37,742 nt of DNA from assembly GCA_014860575.1 (NCBI GenBank), contig JACZJK010000033.1:1-37742 (forward strand), read 5' to 3'. Every line of letters starts with the position of its first letter. Within the stretch, counting starts at the first letter, position 1. This document shows, piece by piece, positions 32,741 through 37,742 of this stretch. The translations under genes were made by a program, and so were the position numbers. The notes under the pieces were generated by a model, which was not told the origin of the DNA, made no database searches, and saw only the letters and a list, made by a program, of their open reading frames with translations. Source of the DNA: Bacteroidales bacterium (GTDB taxonomy: Bacteria; Bacteroidota; Bacteroidia; Bacteroidales; JAAYJT01).

Positions 32741-35641
32741 TCATTCCCCCTTAGAACTCACAATAACTTTATAGGAACCATAAAATCCATTTCCAATGAC
32801 TCTCACCAGATAAACTCCAGGATTAATGTCATGGAGTGAAATATTTATCTCGTATTCTTGTTTTTCACGCGACAGATCGTACGACCTGACTGCCTCGCCC
32901 AGCATGTTAATAAATTGAAGGCTGTTCACATATTCAGCATTATCAATTTCAATGGTCACCTGTTTATCGGCAGGATTAGGGTAAATGCTGATGTTCGCGT
33001 TTATATCAAGTTCAAATATTCCTATCTCGCACGGAACAATACTGAATTCGATAAAAATACTAGCCGTGTTTACACATCCGGTAATTAAATCGGTAACTAT
33101 GACTTCGTGATATTGCAATTCATAGCCAATACCCAGGGCGCCAATCGTAAGTGTGTCGGTCTCTGCGCCTACTGACCACTGGTAACTCCGATCAGGATAA
33201 TCCGGGTCGCCGGCATCAAGTGTAACAGAATTATAAACACAGGCAAAAAGTGTGTCTCCTGACATGACCACTTGCCCCGGAGGTATTCTTCGAACCAAAT
33301 CAATTACAGGCAAATCTTTCACATACACCTGAATAATAGTATCATTGGTACATGCGTTTTCAGATATTGCAGCCAGTTGCACATTATGCTGACCCGCTGC
33401 TGGGAATGCATATTGAAATTCCGTACCCTGCCCGATCATAATGCCATTATAAAACCATTGCACAAGTTGCACCTGTCCTTCAGCAATGGTACTTTGGTCA
33501 ATGAGTGTTGTAGGTTGACCAAAACAAACTGTATCAGCGGTAAAAGCTGGAACCGGCAAATGCCAGAGAATGACCTGTACAGAGTCTATTTCATAAGGAC
33601 AGCCCGCACCTTCTGATAATTCATTATAAACCCAATAAGTACCGGGTTCAGAGCCGGAAGGATTAATTACTCCTGAAAGTGGGTTTAATGAAAGGCCGGG
33701 AGGGGAAGCAGAAAATTCGCCCGGAAATGAAAATTCACCGAAAATAGGGGCCGGGTTTGGATCATTCTGGCAATATCCAGCATTTGAATAACTAAAATTT
33801 GCGAGTACTTCATCCGCAATATTTATCAGCATCGTGCTCGAATTCTGGCAAACCTGGTTTATCGTATAAGTCACATTATAAGAACCTTCGATAGATGATG
33901 TAGGTGTTATCAGGCCTGTTGCAGGATCTAACGCCAATCCTGGACTTGATGAGAATAATCCACCATCGAGATTCACTGTTGGTAAAACCGGGGGGCTATT
34001 TCGACAGAAAGTAGCCGATGGATAAGCAAACCCGGCATCATCCTTAGGCAAAACATGCATGGTAACTGCCTGCCCGATAGCTTCGCCGGAGCAAAGGTTA
34101 TCTGCCACTGAAGAGATTGAATAAGTTGTAGTTGAACCTGGTGAAACGTAAAGATTGAACTGACTTGATGTGATGTCAGTAACTTCGAAGGTTTGCTGCC
34201 CATTGTTATAACTAAAACTAAAGGGTGGCTGATGTCCTGTGAAATGAACTTTTATCAAACCAGACGTTCCATCGCAGATTGTATCGTTTACCAATTCAAA
34301 TTGCGCCGTGGGCAGGTTTACAATGACTTCCTTACAAATATTGTCCTGATCCGGTAAACCTGAATTTACAATCAGTTCAATGTTATAAGTTCCGGGTGAA
34401 TTATAAACAACCGGCTGGGGATTTACATTTGAAGTGTAAGACTGAGCTGGGATTTCATCTTCGCAGGAAGGAAAGAAAACCCTGGAAATATTATCGTTCC
34501 CCACATTGGTAACCAGGGCAAAGGTTTGGTCATCGGCCCTGATAAGATCCGAAATACTGTGTGGAAAATTGAAAGCATTGCCCAATTCAGTCAACTTTTC
34601 GGCGGTGGGAGTAGATTCAAGATTGTCGCCAAAGTCGAGTCGAACCAGAAAGCTGTTGCCATGTTGTTCACCATCAACAACAAAGCCCAATATCTTATCG
34701 CAATATCGCATAAGGGAAATATCCCGGGGACGGGTAAGCATTCCGCTGGTGCTTACATTAACGGCAGTGGGGGAATTGGTTAACGAACCTCCAAAATCAA
34801 GACGGATAAGACCTGCATGCCTGTCGGTTACAAAAACATACCATTTATTATTGTGTTTTATAGGGAAAATTCCAACCGGGTCTTTTAGCTTATTGAAGGA
34901 TCCAAGGTTTTGAACCGCTGGATTTGATTCAATGCCTCCCGGGAATGCAAACCGTGTTACTGACCCATCAATGGAATCCTGGTGGCTGGTGGATCCACTA
35001 TTGACCGTAAGACCCCACCAAAGGCCACCGGGTCCTTCTTCCTTAAAAATATAAAGGTCATGGGGGAAAAAAAGCTGGTTGCTGGTGTTTAAACTGGTGT
35101 ATGAGGGTGCATTCGACAATGAGTTTCCAAAATCAAGCCTACGGAAAAAGGCGTTGTTCACACCAAACTCAATTTTGCCGCCAATCACAAAGGCATACCA
35201 TTTATCATTATCATTAACGATTTGAATACCTTCAGGATATTTCGGCAACATTCCCTGGATATTTGTCACATCAGGCGTAGGGTTCAGAATATCCATACCA
35301 AAATCAATGCGTGTTATATAACCATTGCCAGGTGTCGGAACAGTGTTGTTATGATTCACAACCAAAGCAAAGTAATCATTTTGCTGTTGTGCCAATGCAA
35401 TAAAAACCGGCTGAAAAAATGGGTTCGGATCCAAAGCAACATTTGCGACAGATGGAAGATCGAAAGGACTTGCGGCACAAAAACTCCAGTAATAGTTCTC
35501 ATAGTTTCCGGTAGTTGTATTGGTAATGTTAACCGGTTCCCCAATACAAACTACAGTTGGTACCGTAAAGTTGGGCCCCTTCTGAGCATAAAAAGAGCCA
35601 GAAATAAAAATGAGCAATCCCAGAATCATCAAACGTTTCAT
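32741..35641 (-). CDS. T9SS cargo: beta-propeller/PKD surface protein, type A sorting domain
   Basis: The product is 966 residues with a signal peptide (1-19, ending GSFYAQ). After a short Ig-like start, residues about 50-400 are a propeller-like region in which RLDFG-x-x-L (or RIDFG, TRFAF) returns roughly every 50 residues. Ig/PKD-like domains follow (about 400-700). The last 267 residues (700-966) match the C-terminus of the neighbour at 29214 over their full length: VCFG-x-PTTLI, GDTLF-x-CV, then SVGAETDTL and IGALGIGYELQ, ending in a type A sorting domain (ISIYPNP). It is probably secreted by the T9SS and anchored at the surface. First of the three cargo genes; the gap to lutA upstream is 46 bp. 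Its ligand is unknown. Confidence 0.87.
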   Translation of the reverse strand: MKRLMILGLLIFISGSFYAQKGPNFTVPTVVCIGEPVNITNTTTGNYENYYWSFCAASPFDLPSVANVALDPNPFFQPVFIALAQQQNDYFALVVNHNNTVPTPGNGYITRIDFGMDILNPTPDVTNIQGMLPKYPEGIQIVNDNDKWYAFVIGGKIEFGVNNAFFRRLDFGNSLSNAPSYTSLNTSNQLFFPHDLYIFKEEGPGGLWWGLTVNSGSTSHQDSIDGSVTRFAFPGGIESNPAVQNLGSFNKLKDPVGIFPIKHNNKWYVFVTDRHAGLIRLDFGGSLTNSPTAVNVSTSGMLTRPRDISLMRYCDKILGFVVDGEQHGNSFLVRLDFGDNLESTPTAEKLTELGNAFNFPHSISDLIRADDQTFALVTNVGNDNISRVFFPSCEDEIPAQSYTSNVNPQPVVYNSPGTYNIELIVNSGLPDQDNICKEVIVNLPTAQFELVNDTICDGTSGLIKVHFTGHQPPFSFSYNNGQQTFEVTDITSSQFNLYVSPGSTTTYSISSVADNLCSGEAIGQAVTMHVLPKDDAGFAYPSATFCRNSPPVLPTVNLDGGLFSSSPGLALDPATGLITPTSSIEGSYNVTYTINQVCQNSSTMLINIADEVLANFSYSNAGYCQNDPNPAPIFGEFSFPGEFSASPPGLSLNPLSGVINPSGSEPGTYWVYNELSEGAGCPYEIDSVQVILWHLPVPAFTADTVCFGQPTTLIDQSTIAEGQVQLVQWFYNGIMIGQGTEFQYAFPAAGQHNVQLAAISENACTNDTIIQVYVKDLPVIDLVRRIPPGQVVMSGDTLFACVYNSVTLDAGDPDYPDRSYQWSVGAETDTLTIGALGIGYELQYHEVIVTDLITGCVNTASIFIEFSIVPCEIGIFELDINANISIYPNPADKQVTIEIDNAEYVNSLQFINMLGEAVRSYDLSREKQEYEINISLHDINPGVYLVRVIGNGFYGSYKVIVSSKGE

Positions 35642-35687
35642 ATAGTCTGGTTTATTCTGATCAGTTTAAAAAATCATATCAGCCAAA

Positions 35688-36407
35688 TTACCATCCCGAA
35701 GCAAGTACATCAATCAAGTGTATGGTTTTCAATGGCAAATTGTGCTTTTTAATATATCCCTCCTGGTGCATCAGACATGATGCGTCCGTTGATACAATAT
35801 ATTCAGCCCCGGTAGCAAGTGCATGTTCAACCTTTTGCTCGGCCATAGCTGTTGAAATGGGTTCGTGCTTCACTGCAAAAGTTCCTCCAAAACCGCAGCA
35901 CTCGCTGGTATGTTTCATTTCCCTAATCTCTAATCCTTTTACCTGCCCTAGTAACAGGCGGGGTTCATCTTTAATCCCATACTCCCGCAATGCTGCACAG
36001 GAATCGTGGTAGGTGATCACATGATTGAATTCAGCACCTATCTGAACCACATTCAACTTGTTCACAACAAAATCGCTGAATTCAAAGATGTTTTTCTTCA
36101 GTTGCCTGTATTCATTGTGCAAGGCAGAGTTATAAAACAAAACATCATAATAATTCCGAACCATTCCAACACATGAAGCCGAAGGGCCAACAACAAAACG
36201 GTTGTTTGAGAAATCTTTGATGAACTTCTCACCAATAGCTTTGGCTTCGTCCCAGAACCCGCTGTTAAAGGCAATTTGCCCACAGCATGTCTGCTCTTTG
36301 TTGTAATGAACCTCCACTCCAAATTTTTCTAATATCCTAACCATGTTGATACCTGTTTCAGGGTAAAACTGATCAATGAAGCAGGGAATGAAAACATCAA
36401 CGTGCAT
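35688..36407 (-). CDS. lutA: LutA/YkgE-type CCG-domain Fe-S protein, L-lactate oxidation
   Basis: From the ATG at 36405-36407 the product is 239 residues, the usual LutA length. It shows two cysteine-rich CCG motifs: TCCGQIAFNSG and ECCGFGGTFAVKHE, with HDSCAALREYG between them. These bind Fe-S centres in heterodisulfide-reductase-like and LutABC-type enzymes, where LutA acts with LutB and LutC in L-lactate oxidation to pyruvate. LutB and LutC are not in the window, so the pathway role is by family only. A longer reading from 36437 (MWRTCIRPEF) would start on the -7 promoter element (36435-36442), so the shorter start, which begins MHVDVFIPC like the family, is preferred. Confidence 0.85.
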   Translation of the reverse strand: MHVDVFIPCFIDQFYPETGINMVRILEKFGVEVHYNKEQTCCGQIAFNSGFWDEAKAIGEKFIKDFSNNRFVVGPSASCVGMVRNYYDVLFYNSALHNEYRQLKKNIFEFSDFVVNKLNVVQIGAEFNHVITYHDSCAALREYGIKDEPRLLLGQVKGLEIREMKHTSECCGFGGTFAVKHEPISTAMAEQKVEHALATGAEYIVSTDASCLMHQEGYIKKHNLPLKTIHLIDVLASGW

Positions 36408-36434
36408 AAATTCGGGTCGGATACAAGTTCTCCA

Positions 36435-36442
36435 CAAAAGTA
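36435..36442 (-). promoter_or_regulatory. Candidate -7 promoter element of lutA
   Basis: Read on the minus strand this is TACTTTTG, a TAnnTTTG match followed by TGGAG. Transcription would begin about 20 bases upstream of the ATG at 36407, which excludes the longer start at 36437. No -33 TTG is evident. Confidence 0.45.
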
Positions 36443-36564
36443 TTTAAAAATATTTAAGCGAATGCTTTCACCTTGGATTAAATGTTACCAATTATTAATA
36501 TTGAACCGGTAGTGTATGTATTCAATTCATTTCCAGCCTCACAAAGGTTCTGATAAGCTCTAAA

Positions 36565-36599
36565 CCTTTGGCTGTGCCTTAGCCTTTGCCTCAGCCTTT
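36565..36599. repeat. GCCTTNGCCTT phrase repeat overlapping the aroA stop
   Basis: A degenerate 6-base tract (GTGCCTTAGCCTTTGCCTCA and flanks). On the aroA strand it reads AAAGGCTGAGGCAAAGGCTA. The aroA stop codon TGA (36591-36593) lies inside it, and a second in-frame TAA follows three codons later. It is the same class of phrase repeat as at 3244 and 4001. Confidence 0.7.
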
Positions 36600-37742
36600 C
36601 ACAACAAACCCCAACTTCCTCAAATCATCCCAAAAATCAGGGTACGACTTAGCCACTACCATGGGGTTGTCAATTTCTGCAGTTTCGCAACAGACAACAA
36701 GTGGCGCCAACGCCATGGCCAGGCGATGATCTTGATAGGTTTCAAAGTGGACTAGTTTTCTCAGAACTAAGGCTGATTGCTTCGATATTTGTAGTGTATC
36801 TTTTCCTGAAATCTCTATGTTGCTATTAATCTTTGATAACTCTGTTTGTAAGGCTTGAAGGCGATCGCTTTCCTTGATCCGGAGATTGATTAACCCGCTC
36901 AATGTTGATCCTATGTTAAGAGCTGTGCATGTTGCGGCTATTGCGGGAACCAGATCGGGACAGTTGCTGAAATTGTAAGAAAAAGTGGGCGCTGGTGGTG
37001 CAACATGGCTAACCAACAACCCTTTCCCTGTTTCTTGCGAACCAATACCAAATGATTTAAAAACATCTGATAATATCGCATCGCCCTGGATACTCTTCAT
37101 TGAGAGCCCATTAAACAGAATCTGCGATCCCGGCATGAGCGCCACAGCCTCATAGCCATAAGAAGCCGAAGACCAATCAGGTTCCACCGTAAAAGATTGG
37201 CGACTGTATTCACCTTGCTCAATTGAAATGAGCGAATCTTCATGTCGATATTTGATTCCTGAATTTCCGATCAGGGAAAGTGTCATATCAATGTATGGAC
37301 GCGAAGCGATGCTTCCCTGAAACTCAATCTTCAATCCACCTTCTAAATATGGGGCAATCAGCAACATCGCCGATACAAACTGGCTGCTTTGTGAAGCATC
37401 TATCCGGATTCTGCCTCCACGAAGTTTCGCACCCTGGATTTGAACCGGCGGAAAACCACTCTTTCCTAAGTATTCAATTGATGCGCCCAATTCCTGCAAT
37501 GCAGTGCAAAGTGTTTCCACCGGCCGCTGCAACATACGGTCAGAACCGGTTAAAATCCAATTACCGGGTTGTTGTGCCAGAACTGCAGTAAGAAACCGGA
37601 AAACGGTTCCAGCATTCTGACAATCAATTTCGCAAATCCCGTTTTTGTTTCCTTCCGAAACGTGATGCCCTATTTTTTTCAGCAAATCCATCATCAAGCG
37701 GGTGTCATCTGCTTCCGACAGATTTTCTATTGCAATTCTGTT
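36591..37742 (-). CDS. aroA: 3-phosphoshikimate 1-carboxyvinyltransferase (EPSP synthase), N-terminus outside the window
   Basis: 383 codons are visible and run off the right edge; the reading frame continues through 37742 (IAIENLSEADDTRL before the first in-window Met), so the true start lies outside. The enzyme transfers the enolpyruvyl group of phosphoenolpyruvate to shikimate-3-phosphate in chorismate synthesis. Family motifs are present: NAGTVFRFLTA, DRMLQRPV, SSQFVSAMLL, PDWSSASY, KESDR and DHRLAMALAP. About 40 residues are probably missing at the N-terminus. It lies 184 bp upstream of lutA on the same strand; a separate lutA promoter suggests it is not tightly linked to the surface-protein genes. 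Confidence 0.93.
   Translation of the reverse strand, partial: NRIAIENLSEADDTRLMMDLLKKIGHHVSEGNKNGICEIDCQNAGTVFRFLTAVLAQQPGNWILTGSDRMLQRPVETLCTALQELGASIEYLGKSGFPPVQIQGAKLRGGRIRIDASQSSQFVSAMLLIAPYLEGGLKIEFQGSIASRPYIDMTLSLIGNSGIKYRHEDSLISIEQGEYSRQSFTVEPDWSSASYGYEAVALMPGSQILFNGLSMKSIQGDAILSDVFKSFGIGSQETGKGLLVSHVAPPAPTFSYNFSNCPDLVPAIAATCTALNIGSTLSGLINLRIKESDRLQALQTELSKINSNIEISGKDTLQISKQSALVLRKLVHFETYQDHRLAMALAPLVVCCETAEIDNPMVVAKSYPDFWDDLRKLGFVVKG

Overview
The window looks like chromosome of an anaerobic or microaerobic member of the Bacteroidota, of Bacteroidales/Marinilabiliales type. Five large exported proteins carry type IX secretion system (T9SS) C-terminal sorting domains. Candidate promoters match the Bacteroidota -7 element TAnnTTTG, leaders are AT-rich without clear Shine-Dalgarno sequences, and the gaps hold short phrase-like direct repeats of a kind common in this phylum. 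A sensory-type [FeFe]-hydrogenase protein and a hemerythrin/PAS protein point to low-oxygen life. No species can be named from the sequence alone.

Layout. 1-968 (minus): two tandem, related small lipoproteins, the first cut by the window edge, then about 1 kb of AT-rich non-coding DNA. 2018-3958 (plus): a DUF438/hemerythrin/PAS protein and a DUF1858/DUF2249 protein, separated by two different simple-repeat tracts. 4154-4630 (minus): a low-molecular-weight tyrosine phosphatase, then 0.8 kb with a dispersed-repeat candidate. 5436-15630 (plus): two tandem giant subtilases (2143 and 1200 residues) that share leader, protease, beta-helix, C-terminus and terminator but differ by two inserted domain blocks. 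15887-18930 (minus): a translationally coupled pair, a [FeFe]-hydrogenase-like sensor with a PAS domain and a SpoIIE/PP2C-type phosphatase. 19171-19899 (plus): an FKBP prolyl isomerase, convergent with a TlpA-like thiol-disulfide protein (19918-21363, minus). 21853-24095 (plus): rpsP with a very long acidic tail, rimM and trmN6. 24106-37742 (minus): an outer-membrane beta-barrel, tex, three T9SS cargo proteins, a LutA-like Fe-S protein and aroA (cut by the right edge).

How it fits together. The T9SS cargos form two blocks: the tandem proteases and the three-gene PKD/propeller block between lutA and tex. Both show module shuffling: nearly identical C-terminal ends are joined to different middles, and repeats inside genes run at 81 bp, about 690-705 bp and about 492 bp. 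The hydrogenase-like protein and its phosphatase probably form a redox or H2 signalling pair that feeds a phosphorylation switch; its target is not in the window. The hemerythrin/PAS and DUF1858/DUF2249 proteins probably act in O2/NO or redox sensing.

The best candidates for something little described are the hydrogenase-like sensor, which lacks the proton-relay cysteine and apparently one cubane ligand, the modular duplicated subtilases, the extended S16 protein, and the set of palindromic and phrase-like intergenic repeats.
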